Positions 1 to 10,019 are shown, counted from the first letter of the stretch. The stretch is 64,000 nucleotides of DNA from Xenorhabdus budapestensis (GCF_002632465.1 NZ_NIBS01000002.1:62001-126000); one strand, 5' to 3'. Numbers and translations: made by a program. Notes: generated by a model from the sequence alone, not told the origin.

Positions 1-2
1 GA

Positions 3-788
3 GGAGATATTCACCACTCGTGGTCTATTGAGTATGGCGGACAACATATCTTTGTTAAATCCAACACAAAAGAGATGTTGACTGTTTTTAAAACAGAGGC
101 AGAACAGCTGGAATTATTAGCGCGTAGTAAAACAACGCGCGTACCTGAAGTTTACGGTGTTGGGCATGATCGTAGTCATAGTTTTCTTATACTGGAATAC
201 CTTCCCATAAAACCATTTGACGCCCACAACGCGTATTGCTTTGGTCAACAACTTGCTAAGCTGCACCAATGGAATGAGCAACCGAAATTCGGTTTTGATT
301 TTGATAATATGCTTGGCACTACGATACAGCCTAATGGGTGGCAAAAACGCTGGAATCAATTTTACGCAGAAAAGCGTATTGGCTGGCAATTACAACTTGC
401 AGCAGACAAGGGAATGGTATTCGGAAATATCGATTCTATTGTCCAAAAAATCGGTGACAAACTGCATTCTCATCAACCTGAGCCATCTTTATTGCATGGT
501 GATTTATGGCCAACAAATTGTGCATCATTAAACAACAATTGTGCCGTAGCGTTTGATCCGGCATGTTATTGGGGAGATCGTGAATGTGACCTTGCTATGC
601 TCCCTTTCTATCCTGAATTGCCTCTGCAAGTTCTTGACGGTTATCAAAGTGTCTGGCCATTACCATCAGACTTTATTGAACGACAACCACTTTATCAACT
701 CTATTATTTACTGAATCGCTGTAATCTTTTTGGTGGCGATAGTTTTATTGCTGCACAAACCATAATCGATAATATATTATCTGAATAA
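3..788 (+). CDS. yniA: Fructosamine/ketosamine-3-kinase family protein YniA (5' end outside window)
   Basis: Cytosolic small-molecule kinase of the fructosamine-3-kinase family (aminoglycoside-phosphotransferase fold), related to E. coli YniA. The window opens inside the gene: the frame is open from base 3 and the first visible ATG at 75 is internal, because the residues before it (GQHIFVKSN, the ATP-binding lysine strand) also match YniA. About 262 residues are visible against about 286 in E. coli. The catalytic HGDLWPTN motif and the following DPACYWGDRECD metal-binding segment are intact. The physiological substrate is not known from sequence. It is convergent with yniB. Confidence 0.9.
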   Translation, partial: GDIHHSWSIEYGGQHIFVKSNTKEMLTVFKTEAEQLELLARSKTTRVPEVYGVGHDRSHSFLILEYLPIKPFDAHNAYCFGQQLAKLHQWNEQPKFGFDFDNMLGTTIQPNGWQKRWNQFYAEKRIGWQLQLAADKGMVFGNIDSIVQKIGDKLHSHQPEPSLLHGDLWPTNCASLNNNCAVAFDPACYWGDRECDLAMLPFYPELPLQVLDGYQSVWPLPSDFIERQPLYQLYYLLNRCNLFGGDSFIAAQTIIDNILSE

Positions 789-1036
789 TCATTCTGACTA
801 TTTACAGAATAAAGTAAAATTTTTTCTTTCAAATCTAATCCAATAGTTAAAGTTAATAACTAGATTTTATTCAGTTATTATTTAATCTTTATAAAAATGC
901 AAATAGAAATAAAGCAATTCAATACATAATAAAAATTAATTACATTATATTACCTTCAGTTTACGAGTAATATGTCTACCCAATATCAGAGTGCTATTTT
1001 AGTCAGTTTTCAGTTCTATTCTTAGATATATCAGTA

Positions 1037-1064
1037 AGCTGCGGAGCTAACCACTCTCGCAGCT
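1037..1064. terminator. Hairpin between convergent yniA and yniB
   Basis: An inverted repeat (AGCTGCG ... CGCAGCT, with an inner GAG/CTC pair) lies in the 286-bp gap between the two convergent genes. It lacks a strong T-tract, so a bidirectional terminator is only an inference. The rest of the gap is AT-rich with nothing recognised. Confidence 0.4.
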
Positions 1065-1074
1065 ATCTTATATA

Positions 1075-1614
1075 TTACCAACCTAATAATTTCAATAAAA
1101 AATAGGCAATTGCGCCGATAATAATGGGTGATATATAAAGAGTGAATATTTGGCTGAATAATGAATGGCGTGGAAATTTGATTTTAGCTTCCAACTGTTT
1201 CTTAGTTACACCGCTCTCTTTAGCTTTCTCAAGGATCATATGGTCTTCAATCTGTTCCTTAACGAATTTGAATTGGCGGTATATCCTCAAACCAGATGCA
1301 CTCATTGCCAAACCAACAAACATCAGAAAATAAATAATCAAAAAACTGACATTTGCTCCTGTGATCGTCGCTATGTAGTCTGGAGTTGGAGAATGCTTCC
1401 AAAAAAAATCCAAGAATGATGTATTGAATTTGATCATTTCAGCCATCATTCTCAAAAAATCATTCAATACTGCATTAATCCCCTCACCTTTAACCTTATG
1501 TTGCCACACTAGGTTAATCACTGAAACTAAAGTTGACAAAAAAGTGGGTACAAAAATAATCCACCCCAACAGCCGCTTCGCAATAGCAACATATCTTGCT
1601 TGTTGATACGTCAT
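1075..1614 (-). CDS. yniB: YniB family inner-membrane protein
   Basis: Protein of unknown function, 179 aa against 178 in E. coli YniB, and similar along its whole length (starts MTYQQA, SPTPDY segment in the middle, conserved EKAKE stretch). It has hydrophobic segments at about residues 13-30, 80-105 and 150-178, consistent with an inner-membrane protein. It follows yniA as in E. coli. The phosphatase gene yniC/hxpB that E. coli has between yniB and ydjM is absent here. No function can be assigned from sequence. Confidence 0.9.
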   Translation of the reverse strand: MTYQQARYVAIAKRLLGWIIFVPTFLSTLVSVINLVWQHKVKGEGINAVLNDFLRMMAEMIKFNTSFLDFFWKHSPTPDYIATITGANVSFLIIYFLMFVGLAMSASGLRIYRQFKFVKEQIEDHMILEKAKESGVTKKQLEAKIKFPRHSLFSQIFTLYISPIIIGAIAYFLLKLLGW

Positions 1615-1632
1615 TAATACTCCTCATGAGCA

Positions 1633-1692
1633 TATACCCAATAGATTTCAAGTTATAACGCGACAGTAAGTGAACGAATCTCCAGAAGCATA
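1633..1692. repeat. Partial ERIC-type repeat
   Basis: Begins TATACCC, runs through TTTCAAGTTATAACGCGAC, then GTGAACGAATCTCCAGAAGC. This resembles the left half of an enterobacterial ERIC element. The right half is missing. It lies just upstream of yniB on the opposite side of its start. Confidence 0.6.
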
Positions 1693-1807
1693 GACAGTTA
1701 TTCTAGACAAAAATCAGTTAAATATTAGTGTCATATGTTAATAAATAAAAGGTTTTTCTTGTTTACCCCCTATTCAACTTATACAAAACCCTCTATACTA
1801 GCGAGAA

Positions 1808-1823
1808 CTGTATGTATAAACAG
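1808..1823 (+). promoter_or_regulatory. LexA (SOS) box upstream of ydjM
   Basis: CTGT-ATGTATAA-ACAG matches the LexA consensus CTGT-N8-ACAG perfectly at the conserved bases and has an AT-rich spacer. It is centred about 50 bp upstream of the ydjM start. E. coli ydjM is an established member of the LexA regulon, so regulation looks conserved. Confidence 0.88.
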
Positions 1824-1864
1824 CAATAAATATCAATATAACAAACAACTCAGTATAAATAATT

Positions 1865-2458
1865 ATGACAGCAGAAGGGCATCTTCTCTTTTCGGTTGCC
1901 AGCCTTGTATTGGCTCATCAGCTAGAAATTACTCCAGAAATAGCACAGGGAGATTGGTTGCATATGCTTCCTGGTGTGCTTTTGGCTTCTTTACTACCTG
2001 ATATTGATCATCCACATTCAACATTAGGCAGGTTATTCCGTTTTATTTCCATTCCTATTGCACGACTTTGTGGGCATCGTGGTTTTACACATAGCCTATT
2101 AGCACTAGTTGTTGGCATTATTCTCTTTCAGACCAAAATACCAGCTGACTGGCCCATACCAACTGACTTTTTCCACGCCATGATCGTAGGCTATATCAGC
2201 CATTTGGTTGCAGATATGCTTACGCCAGCAGGTATCCCTCTCTTATGGCCATTAAAAGTGCGTTTCCGGATCCCTATATTAAGGGGAAAAGAGCGCAAAA
2301 AAGCGGAACGATTTATAGCCGTTTTGATTGTAGCAATTGCTATTCTCATTCCACAGTACATCGATTTTTCGTTTATGCACTATTTAGACAAACTACCATT
2401 CGATAAGCTGTCACTTGATAAGTTAAATATCGATAAATTACAAAATCTATATAAATAA
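1865..2458 (+). CDS. ydjM: SOS-regulated inner-membrane protein YdjM (metal-dependent hydrolase-like)
   Basis: Membrane protein of the YdjM/DUF457 family, 197 aa. It has hydrophobic segments and family histidine/aspartate motifs at LLPDIDHPHS (about residue 45), GHRGFTHS (about 73) and the segment around SHLVADMLTPAG. Family members are annotated as metal-dependent hydrolases but their reaction is not established. The LexA box upstream indicates induction by DNA damage. The C-terminal tail carries a short DKL-rich repeat (LDKLPFDKLSLDKLNIDKL), which looks like a lineage-specific extension. Confidence 0.88.
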   Translation: MTAEGHLLFSVASLVLAHQLEITPEIAQGDWLHMLPGVLLASLLPDIDHPHSTLGRLFRFISIPIARLCGHRGFTHSLLALVVGIILFQTKIPADWPIPTDFFHAMIVGYISHLVADMLTPAGIPLLWPLKVRFRIPILRGKERKKAERFIAVLIVAIAILIPQYIDFSFMHYLDKLPFDKLSLDKLNIDKLQNLYK

Positions 2459-2896
2459 CTGAGTTTATTTTTAATCAAACCATAACCCCATTTAAAAGAT
2501 GGGGTTAACTCACAACATAAGTATTACTTTTTAATTTTTACTTATCATTTTTATCTTCAACGTCACTACTTTGTTAGTTATGTCCCCTATTTTGATGTAA
2601 CAATCTGAAATTTATTAATTATATAACACCAGAAAGCCCATATATCACGCGGTAAATCTCTGCATATTGTTACCAAATCTAAACAAGGTGAAAATAAATT
2701 ACATAAGGACATATAACTAATTGCACTAGCCAGTGATAAATAATTATATTTTATTCTTTTTAATTATAAGAAAGCTAATTCTTATATTGATACCATGCAT
2801 AGTTAATAGAATATATGGTGCAACTTCTTGTTATAACTTGAAGTAAGCATATTCCATACAAAAAAGTCATATTAGTCAGAATATTGGAGACTGGGG
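2459..2896. other. 438-bp intergenic region before tcyP
   Basis: AT-rich. It holds a hairpin at 2483-2507 (TAACCCCAT ... ATGGGGTTA), probably ending the ydjM transcript although no clear T-tract follows. Beyond that there are only AT-rich sequences and a short ribosome-binding site (GGAGACTGGGG) before tcyP. No convincing small gene was found. Confidence 0.5.
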
Positions 2897-4285
2897 ATGA
2901 ATTTACCACTCGTTATTAATGTGCTGATTTTCGCAGCGTTACTCATATTATTAGCTAAAACGAGTTCAGATCAATGGAGCCTATCCAAGAAAGTTCTTAT
3001 TGCCCTGATTGTAGGCGTTTTTTTTGGATTGGCATTAAATGTGATTTATGGTGCACACGATCCTATTGTGAAAGAATCAATTAAATGGTTCAACATTGTC
3101 GGTAATGGTTATGTACAATTGTTACAGATGGTTGTTATGCCATTGGTTTTTGCCTCTATACTGAGTGCAGTTGCACATCTGCATAAGGCGTCTTCTTTAG
3201 GTAAAATCAGCTTCCTGACTATCGGTACTTTACTGCTCACTACCGCCATTTCCGCTTTAATTGCTATTTTTATCGCCAGTATGTTTGGCTTGACCTCTGC
3301 TGGGTTAATTCAAGGTACGCAAGAAACTGCGCGTCTGTCGACGATTGAAGCAAACTATATTCATCGGGTTTCAGAGCTGAGTGTGCCGCAATTAATCCTC
3401 TCTTTTATTCCTAAAAATCCATTTGCAGATCTCACAGGAGCAAGCCCAACTTCAATTATCAGTGTAGTCATTTTTGCAACATTCCTGGGAATTGCTGCAT
3501 TACAAATGATAAAAGATGACCGCGAGCGTGGTGAGCAAGCACTTGTTGCCATCGATACTATGCAGGCATGGGCAATGAAACTTGTCAGACTGGTTATGCG
3601 CCTCACTCCATACGGTGTAATGGCTTTAATGACTAAAGTTGTTGCCAGCTCCAATATTCACGATATCGCACAATTAGGTAACTTTGTTGTTGCTTCCTAC
3701 GTCGCTTTAGGTCTGATGTTTGTTGTACACGGCGTCCTTCTAGCATTGACAGGCATTAATCCACTAAAGTTCTTCAAAAAAGCAGGCCCTGTACTGACAT
3801 TTGCCTTTACCAGCCGTTCAAGCGCTGCCAGCATTCCGTTAAATGTTGAGACACAAAGCCGTCATCTCGGTGTCCCGGAATCTATAGCCAGCTTTTCCGC
3901 CTCATTCGGGGCAACTATCGGTCAAAATGGCTGTGCAGGCATTTATCCTGCCATGTTAGCAGTAATGGTTGCTCCAACTGTTGGAATTGATCCTCTTGAC
4001 CCCCTATGGATAGCCACTCTCATTGGCATCGTGACAGTCGGCTCTGCTGGTGTAGCTGGTGTTGGCGGTGGAGCTACATTTGCTGCGCTTATTGTTCTGC
4101 CTGCAATGGGATTACCTGTCACTTTAGTCGCCCTGTTGATCTCTGTTGAACCTCTTATTGATATGGGCCGCACAGCGTTAAACGTCAACGGATCAATGGT
4201 AGCTGGCACAATTACCAGCCAATTAATGGGTAAGACTGATAAAAAAACATTCGAACAAGATAAAGTAACATTGCGTCAACCTTAA
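2897..4285 (+). CDS. tcyP: L-cystine transporter TcyP (YdjN)
   Basis: Sodium/dicarboxylate-type (DAACS) symporter that imports L-cystine in E. coli. The protein is 462 aa against 463 in E. coli, with very high similarity, including [19 protein letters not shown], the serine-rich [16 protein letters not shown] hairpin, the [11 protein letters not shown] segment and [13 protein letters not shown] near the C-terminus. It has multiple transmembrane segments. It is monocistronic and follows ydjM as in E. coli. CysB control is known there; no CysB site was identified here. Confidence 0.95.
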   Translation: MNLPLVINVLIFAALLILLAKTSSDQWSLSKKVLIALIVGVFFGLALNVIYGAHDPIVKESIKWFNIVGNGYVQLLQMVVMPLVFASILSAVAHLHKASSLGKISFLTIGTLLLTTAISALIAIFIASMFGLTSAGLIQGTQETARLSTIEANYIHRVSELSVPQLILSFIPKNPFADLTGASPTSIISVVIFATFLGIAALQMIKDDRERGEQALVAIDTMQAWAMKLVRLVMRLTPYGVMALMTKVVASSNIHDIAQLGNFVVASYVALGLMFVVHGVLLALTGINPLKFFKKAGPVLTFAFTSRSSAASIPLNVETQSRHLGVPESIASFSASFGATIGQNGCAGIYPAMLAVMVAPTVGIDPLDPLWIATLIGIVTVGSAGVAGVGGGATFAALIVLPAMGLPVTLVALLISVEPLIDMGRTALNVNGSMVAGTITSQLMGKTDKKTFEQDKVTLRQP

Positions 4286-4422
4286 TCAAGATAAACTCAT
4301 TACTCCCTTCCCTCACCTTTGTATCTCAGTAGCAAAGGTGGGGTTCAAGGTCTTATCCCCTTCCTTTTCCTCTATCCAAACTTTCTCAGTTCAGTTCCAT
4401 TTCTTATCTGACAAACAGTATC

Positions 4423-4458
4423 AAAAAAGCCGGAGTTCATCTGAATCCCGGCTTTTAC
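4423..4458 (-). terminator. Rho-independent terminator of htpX (possibly bidirectional)
   Basis: On the minus strand the hairpin AAAAGCCGGGATTC ... GAACTCCGGC is followed by TTTTTT. It begins about 45 bp after the htpX stop. On the plus strand the same hairpin ends in CTTTTACTTT, so it may also serve tcyP. A second weak hairpin (CACCTTTG ... CAAAGGTG) lies near 4315-4345. Confidence 0.8.
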
Positions 4459-4503
4459 TTTAATTACTTTTTTAATCTTTCATCTAAAAATCAGAGAAGA
4501 ATG

Positions 4504-5388
4504 TTACTTTATATACTCACCACTACGCAGAGCTTCAATACGTTTATCTAATGGAGGGTGAGATAAGAATAGCTCGCTGAAGCTTTTAGACTTACCATTA
4601 ATACAAAACGCCATCATGCTGCCTTCTTCCTGAGGCTCATAACTGGTTTTGAGGCGTTGTAATGCAGCAATCATCTTTTCACGTCCGACAAGTTTCGCTG
4701 ACCCTGCATCCGCGTGAAATTCACGGTAACGGGAAAACCACATGGTAATAATGCTTGCCAGAATACCAAATACAATCTCCAGGACCATGGAAAGGATCAT
4801 ATAAACAATAGGGTTACCGTTACTGCTGCTTTCGCTCTCATCATCACTGCTGGACAGGAAACTTGCAGCCGCTTGTGCAATGATACGTGAAATAAAGATA
4901 ACGAATGTGTTTACAATCCCTTGCAATAACGTCATTGTTACCATGTCACCATTAGCAATGTGGCTGATCTCATGAGCAATTACAGCTTCCGCTTCATCAC
5001 GACTCATGTTATTCAGTAATCCAGTACTAACAGCAACCAAAGAAGCATTACGACGAGCTCCTGTCGCAAATGCGTTAATATCAGGTGCATCATAAATGGC
5101 AACCTGTGGCATGGTAATACCAACCTGATCAGACTGGCGACGGACAGTTTCCATCAGCCAAAATTCCATTTCGTTAGACGGCTTTTCAATAACCTGACCA
5201 CCAACAGAACGTAATGCCATCCATTTCGACATTAACAGAGAAATAAATGCACCACCAAAACCAAACAACCCAGCCATTATCATGAGACCAGCTACACTAC
5301 TTCGCTGAACTCCTGTGAGTGAAAGTATTATCCCAAACACAACCATAACAGCCAGGTTAGTGAGCAGGAACAAAGCAATTCGCATCAT
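4504..5388 (-). CDS. htpX: Membrane-integrated zinc protease HtpX
   Basis: Inner-membrane M48 metalloprotease that degrades misfolded membrane proteins alongside FtsH. It has 294 aa against 293 in E. coli. Two N-terminal membrane segments (about 4-24 and 33-53) precede the HEISH zinc motif (H139, E140, H143). Further hydrophobic segments lie at about 155-175 and 190-215, and the third zinc ligand region [10 protein letters not shown] follows at about 222-231. The gene lies downstream of prc in the same direction with a gap of about 195 bp, as in E. coli. Confidence 0.96.
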   Translation of the reverse strand: MMRIALFLLTNLAVMVVFGIILSLTGVQRSSVAGLMIMAGLFGFGGAFISLLMSKWMALRSVGGQVIEKPSNEMEFWLMETVRRQSDQVGITMPQVAIYDAPDINAFATGARRNASLVAVSTGLLNNMSRDEAEAVIAHEISHIANGDMVTMTLLQGIVNTFVIFISRIIAQAAASFLSSSDDESESSSNGNPIVYMILSMVLEIVFGILASIITMWFSRYREFHADAGSAKLVGREKMIAALQRLKTSYEPQEEGSMMAFCINGKSKSFSELFLSHPPLDKRIEALRSGEYIK

Positions 5389-5584
5389 ATAAATTGGCTT
5401 CCTTTAATAATCAAACAGTTCAACTAAAAGTAAATCATAAGATGGGGGCTGAACTCATATTATTCAATTTTTTTAAGATGTTAAGCGACAGAATCGACAT
5501 AACTTTACAATATTACATAAGATCCAGTCGGTAATAGAAAAGCCGACTATCAAGCCGACTTTTTATCCATAACACAGTTTGAAA

Positions 5585-7696
5585 TCACTTCGCTTGAGTC
5601 ATTTCAGCAGGCTGATGAGCTAAATCTAGAGCAATCTGTACCGATTCATCTAAATAGGGATCTGGACCTTTATAATCTTTTGGCAAATCATCAAGTGATG
5701 TGAGTGGTTTCTTCCCTTCACGTTTAAAACGCTCATTAATGCGATTTAATTTAATCGCCTCATACTCTTTATTTTCTTTATCTCGCTCTGCATAGTTTAA
5801 CGAATAAACACCATGACGCGCTTTTAGCACCTTATAATAAGCAATATCCTGATTGATATATCTGAACTCAGGGTCATTGGTGATACGCTGACGATGCAAT
5901 TTGGTCAATAGTGGTACTAACTCTGAAATTTTCTTTGAAAAATTATAACTTGCCGGTTGAATACTATCCCATGGCAGGGCATTATCTTCCTGGCTTTCAC
6001 TTATGTCAGAGGGTTCTTCCCCTGTTGGCATCAGAATATCAGGCGTTACACCTTTAAGTTGAGTACTACCACCATTCACCCGATAAAATTTCTGAATAGT
6101 ATACTGTACTGAGCCAATCTCTGGCCAATCAGGACTTAACATCTGATCATAAATGCGATTCAAAGAACGATATTGTTGGACAGTCCCTTTACCAAAAGTA
6201 GGCTCACCAACAACCAATCCACGCCCATAATCTTGCATAGCAGCAGCAAAAATTTCAGATGCTGAAGCACTTCGGTTATCAACTAAAACAACCAAAGGCC
6301 CTTTATAATAGATTGCCTCATCAGTATCCGAATCTTCTTTAATCCGACCTGTATTATCTCTAATCTGCACAATCGGCCCCGTTGAGATAAACAAGCCAGA
6401 AAGTGAGACAGCTTCTGTTAGCGCACCACCACCATTACCACGTAAATCAATGACAATTGCAGAAACATTTTGTTTCGCTAGTTTTTGCAGTTGTACTTTT
6501 ACATCATTAGTCAGACCAACATAAAAACTTGGTATATCAAGGATCCCTACCTTCTCTTTACTAGCAGTTTTAACTGACATCTTAACTGCGTTATCTTCAA
6601 GACGGATATTTTCACGCGTTAAAGTGATAATGTGATTTTTAGCACCTTTTGTGCTTGGAATAACTTCAAGACGGACTTTACTACCTTTTGGCCCCTTAAT
6701 CAGAACAACAACATCTTCCAGACGCCAACCAACAACATCTACAATTGGTTTACCAGCTTGCCCCACTCCAATAATTTTATCTCCGACTTTGAGTAAATTA
6801 CTTTTGGCTGCAGGCCCTCCTGCAACCAATGAGCGGACAGATACATATTCATCATCATACTGCAAAACAGCTCCAATACCTTCAAGAGAAAGGCTCATCT
6901 CTGAATTGAACTGTTCCGTATCGCGAGGCGAGAGATAGCTGGTATGCGGATCTATTTCACGAGCAAAAGCCATCATAATTGTTCGAAAAACGTCTTCACT
7001 TTTACTCTGAGTTAGGTGTTTCAATAAAGTCCGATAGCGTTTTTTCAGTACTTCCTTGATCTCTTTGTCATTTTTACCTGACAGTTTGAGATTTATCCAA
7101 TCCGATTTAATCTTGGCATCCCAAAGATTATTTAATTCTTCAATACTCGTAGGCCAAGGTGCTTTATCACGTTCAGTTTCAAGCGTATCGTTGTCATCTA
7201 AACTGATAGGCTTTTCCAATCGGGAAAGAGCGTATTGATAGCGCTCAAAACGGCGTTTCTGCTGCAAATTAAATAATGCGTATGGAAGATGTAGATCACC
7301 ATTTTCAAGCTCTTTGCCTAAGAGCCCTTTTTGCGCAGCAAATTGTGCAATATCTGCTGCAAGAAAAACATTGTGCCCATAATCCAGCATATTTAGGTAA
7401 CGATCAAAAACCTTACCTGAAAAATCAGCATCCAGACTAAAATGGCGATAATGAGAGCGGAGAAAACGGGAAACAATTCGTTTACTCACTGTCGGATGTT
7501 GTAGTTCTGGTTTTAGATCGGGTAACTGATTAATAGTAACAGTAAGGGGATTATTTCCTCCTGTTGTACCAACACCAGCTACATCAGAATTAGTGACATT
7601 ACTATTACGGCTTACACTACCATTAACAGTATTTGCGTGCCCTATATCAGAAAATGACAGCACTAAAACGAAAGCCAAAGTAATGAGTTTGTTCAT
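5585..7696 (-). CDS. prc: Carboxy-terminal (tail-specific) processing protease Prc/Tsp
   Basis: Periplasmic serine protease (S41) that trims FtsI and degrades tagged or damaged periplasmic proteins. It starts with a signal peptide (MNKLITLAFVLVLSFSDIGHA). There is an N-terminal helical region, a PDZ domain (about 255-345) and the catalytic Ser/Lys dyad in RSASASEIF (Ser about 478) and FGKGTVQQ (Lys about 503). Full length is about 703 aa against 682 in E. coli. The extra residues lie just after the signal peptide. ATG 7696 is used here; TTG 7702 is closer to the GGAGG ribosome-binding site and is possible. It lies 13-19 bp after proQ, so the two are co-transcribed. Confidence 0.95.
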   Translation of the reverse strand: MNKLITLAFVLVLSFSDIGHANTVNGSVSRNSNVTNSDVAGVGTTGGNNPLTVTINQLPDLKPELQHPTVSKRIVSRFLRSHYRHFSLDADFSGKVFDRYLNMLDYGHNVFLAADIAQFAAQKGLLGKELENGDLHLPYALFNLQQKRRFERYQYALSRLEKPISLDDNDTLETERDKAPWPTSIEELNNLWDAKIKSDWINLKLSGKNDKEIKEVLKKRYRTLLKHLTQSKSEDVFRTIMMAFAREIDPHTSYLSPRDTEQFNSEMSLSLEGIGAVLQYDDEYVSVRSLVAGGPAAKSNLLKVGDKIIGVGQAGKPIVDVVGWRLEDVVVLIKGPKGSKVRLEVIPSTKGAKNHIITLTRENIRLEDNAVKMSVKTASKEKVGILDIPSFYVGLTNDVKVQLQKLAKQNVSAIVIDLRGNGGGALTEAVSLSGLFISTGPIVQIRDNTGRIKEDSDTDEAIYYKGPLVVLVDNRSASASEIFAAAMQDYGRGLVVGEPTFGKGTVQQYRSLNRIYDQMLSPDWPEIGSVQYTIQKFYRVNGGSTQLKGVTPDILMPTGEEPSDISESQEDNALPWDSIQPASYNFSKKISELVPLLTKLHRQRITNDPEFRYINQDIAYYKVLKARHGVYSLNYAERDKENKEYEAIKLNRINERFKREGKKPLTSLDDLPKDYKGPDPYLDESVQIALDLAHQPAEMTQAK

Positions 7697-7715
7697 GCCC
7701 AAGTTGGCCTCCGTA

Positions 7716-8429
7716 TCAGAACTTTAAGTGTTCTGCGCGTACAATCATTGCCAAACCAGTAGGTAATTGCACTCTTACACCATCTTTTGCAATTTCCAGC
7801 ACAGAAGCATCCATGAGGCTTTTCCCTACATTCACTTTGATTGTCTGACCGACTTTCAGAGAGGATACATCCGTTACTGAGGTTAACTCAGGCTGTGCAA
7901 TTTTTTTGGTAGTTTTATCTGCTGGCTTACATGATTGTTGCAAACGATCTTGCGAACGAAATGGACGCTTGTCATCTTTTTTACCTGCTGATGGGCGACG
8001 ACGAGGCGCTGCCTTTTTACTCACAGGACGTTCGCTTTTCTTGTCAGATACGTTTTCTGTTTCACGTTTTTTGGCACGTTGTTCAGCTCGTTGAGCTTGT
8101 ACTCGAGCTTTAGCTTCCGCTAATTGCTGACGCGCATGTTCAATATGCTCAGCTTCCAGTTCACCACACGTATTACCATCAAGATCAACACGCCGGGCTC
8201 CTTCTTTAACTCCATAGAGGTAGCGCCAACTGGAAGTATACAAGCGCAGAGCAGAACGGAGCTGTGTTTTACTTAAACACTCTTCGCCCTGAATACGTTC
8301 AACGATATCCTGAAAGATCCCGATTTTCAAAGGACGTGCTTCGCCTTCTGCGGCGAAACAAAGCGGGAATCGCTCAGCCAAAAAAGCAATGATTTCTTTA
8401 CTACTGTTCAACTTAGGTTGATTTTCCAT
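7716..8429 (-). CDS. proQ: RNA chaperone ProQ
   Basis: Global RNA-binding protein that binds structured RNAs and mRNA 3' ends. It has an N-terminal FinO/ProQ domain (about 8-120, with [19 protein letters not shown] and [11 protein letters not shown]), a basic Lys/Arg-rich linker (about 120-180) and a C-terminal Tudor-like domain (about 182-237, ending [12 protein letters not shown]). It is 237 aa against 232 in E. coli. It stands directly upstream of prc, as in E. coli, and downstream of msrC. Confidence 0.95.
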   Translation of the reverse strand: MENQPKLNSSKEIIAFLAERFPLCFAAEGEARPLKIGIFQDIVERIQGEECLSKTQLRSALRLYTSSWRYLYGVKEGARRVDLDGNTCGELEAEHIEHARQQLAEAKARVQAQRAEQRAKKRETENVSDKKSERPVSKKAAPRRRPSAGKKDDKRPFRSQDRLQQSCKPADKTTKKIAQPELTSVTDVSSLKVGQTIKVNVGKSLMDASVLEIAKDGVRVQLPTGLAMIVRAEHLKF

Positions 8430-8524
8430 GAAATTTCCTGATTACAACGGTTTTGCCAACCAGCGCAGGCATGAACAGGCGACATTATAATAATGTTGCT
8501 GATAAATGCCACGTCATACATAGG

Positions 8525-9022
8525 TTAAGTTACATTCTGTTGCAGATATTTTGGCACAACACATTGCCCCAAATGCTCACAAAGCCTGCTGACAAGCGCT
8601 TTTAAGCCATGTTCATCATGTTCGTCAAACCGATCAAAAACCGTGCTGTCAATATCCAGAACTCCAATAACTTGTCCATTAATTTCCAAAGGAAGAACAA
8701 TTTCAGCATTACTGGCAGAATCACAAGCTATATGACCCGGAAAAGCATGTACGTCAGAAATACGCTGGATATGATTCTTTGCTACAGCGGTTCCACATAC
8801 ACCTTTCCCTATAGGAATACGAACACAAGCAATTTTACCTTGGAATGGCCCTAAAACTAGGGTATCACCATCTACCAAGTAAAAGCCAACCCAATTAACA
8901 TCACCCAAACGTTCATATAACAATGAACTTGTATTTGCAAGAGATGCGATCAAGTTATATTCGCCTGATAATAAAGCTACCAAGCCATCTGATAGTTCCT
9001 GATAGAATTCACGTTTGTCCAT
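8525..9022 (-). CDS. msrC: Free methionine-(R)-sulfoxide reductase MsrC (YebR), GAF-domain type
   Basis: Cytosolic fRMsr that reduces free L-methionine-R-sulfoxide. It is a single GAF domain of 165 aa. The conserved cysteines are seen in KIACVRIP, GVCGTA and GHIACDSAS, and EIVLPLEINGQVIGVLDIDS marks the GAF core. ATG 9022 is preferred over GTG 9028 because AGG precedes it at a good distance and the resulting start MDKREFY aligns with E. coli. In E. coli msrC likewise precedes proQ-prc. Confidence 0.93.
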   Translation of the reverse strand: MDKREFYQELSDGLVALLSGEYNLIASLANTSSLLYERLGDVNWVGFYLVDGDTLVLGPFQGKIACVRIPIGKGVCGTAVAKNHIQRISDVHAFPGHIACDSASNAEIVLPLEINGQVIGVLDIDSTVFDRFDEHDEHGLKALVSRLCEHLGQCVVPKYLQQNVT

Positions 9023-9028
9023 ATACAC

Positions 9029-9457
9029 CTACACAAGAGTCAGAAAAATAACAATTTAATAACAATAAAACAACAACATAGGTTTTTCCAAGGACATCAA
9101 ACCATTCTGGTAAATCTTCTACTATCCTTATATCCCTGTCCCAGAATACCGCTTGAACCTCAGAATTAAAATTTTCTTTTAATATTTTTACCAGTATTCA
9201 CTTATGAAATTCAGTTAGTTATCACAGCTTATATTAGAAAATTACCTAATTTGCAGCCAAGATCGTGTCCCTGCTCATATTATTATCAAAACTTCGTTAA
9301 AAAAAGAGCATTAGTCACTCGCTATTTGAGCATTTATCTGCCGCCACACTGTGTCTTGAAATTCATAAGGTATATTGAATAGATTATACAAGTTAAGAAA
9401 AAGAGGTGATTTTGCGAAAAAAGAGTAAAGTTATTCAGTTCTCATGATAAACATAAC
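9029..9457. other. Gap between msrC and sdsR
   Basis: About 430 bp of AT-rich sequence with no convincing reading frame on either strand. E. coli carries other genes, including pphA, between msrC and sdsR/yebY; none is recognisable here. The region could hold the msrC promoter and an antisense RNA to sdsR. Confidence 0.4.
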
Positions 9458-9557
9458 AAAAAAGGCCGAGCATACTCCTCTACTCAGCCTAGGGAAAATG
9501 ACTCTGTTTAAAGAGCCGTGCACTAAAATGCCATTGAGACGTAGAACAACTTACCTC
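9458..9557 (-). ncRNA. sdsR: Small RNA SdsR (RyeB)
   Basis: Minus-strand RNA of about 100 nt next to yebY, the conserved enterobacterial position of sdsR. The core TTTTAGTGCACGGCTC, then CAGAGTCATTTTCCC, matches enterobacterial SdsR. It ends in the terminator hairpin AGGCTGAG ... CTCGGCC followed by six Ts. A sigma-S-like -10 element, CTACTCTTTAA, ends a few bases before the proposed start at about 9557. SdsR is a sigma-S-dependent Hfq-binding RNA that represses several mRNAs in stationary phase. The antisense RyeA partner could not be judged. Confidence 0.85.
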
Positions 9558-9561
9558 TTAA

Positions 9562-9568
9562 AGAGTAG
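9562..9568 (-). promoter_or_regulatory. Sigma-S-type -10 element of sdsR
   Basis: Minus-strand CTACTCT (followed by TTAA) resembles the extended sigma-S -10 CTAYACTTAA. It sits 5-11 bp before the inferred sdsR start. There is no good -35 hexamer, which fits a sigma-S promoter. Confidence 0.55.
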
Positions 9569-9647
9569 TTGACACATCGTAAATTACCAAGTTTTGTTAA
9601 TTAGTTAGCTTGTTAATTGACATGCATATTAGCAGTAAAAATTACGG

Positions 9648-10019
9648 TTATTTTTTACCGCTCGATTTACCGTTACTTGTTTGATCATTGCATAGCACCA
9701 TAGCTGCTTTCTGAAATGGTTCAATACTCATTTTTTGATTGTGATGTTCAGGATCATCTAAGAGTATTGTACTTAGTGGAGTTGCAATAACTCGGCTATT
9801 TTTCATCAGTTCTACTGCGCGATCATTGAGCGGATATTGCATAAGCGTACTAGGATTGATCACAAACAGCGCACCTCCTGAGCGGCAATCAAGCATAACC
9901 TCTTCGCGAGAAAAAGCCCATTGTTTCCCGAACTGTAATTTACTGATGGTTTGTATTGGAGCAGCAATCCCCTGGAAAGAGAAAAATAAAAAAGATAAAA
10001 ACCAAAATACTCGTTTCAT
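9648..10019 (-). CDS. yebY: YebY family exported protein (DUF2511)
   Basis: Small secreted protein of unknown function, about 123 aa, that begins with a signal peptide ([20 protein letters not shown]). The mature part keeps the YebY core: [32 protein letters not shown], and two cysteines. The third of three consecutive ATGs (10019) is chosen because AGGAGG ends right before the first. The gene follows copC-copD in the same direction, as in E. coli yobA-yebZ-yebY, suggesting a role linked to copper handling; this is inference from context. Confidence 0.88.
   Translation of the reverse strand: MKRVFWFLSFLFFSFQGIAAPIQTISKLQFGKQWAFSREEVMLDCRSGGALFVINPSTLMQYPLNDRAVELMKNSRVIATPLSTILLDDPEHHNQKMSIEPFQKAAMVLCNDQTSNGKSSGKK

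Noticed and set aside
5527-5558. Terminator of prc
   Set aside because: GCCGACT copies here are mostly direct repeats; the inverted AGTCGG/CCGACT pair has no T-tract in the right direction.
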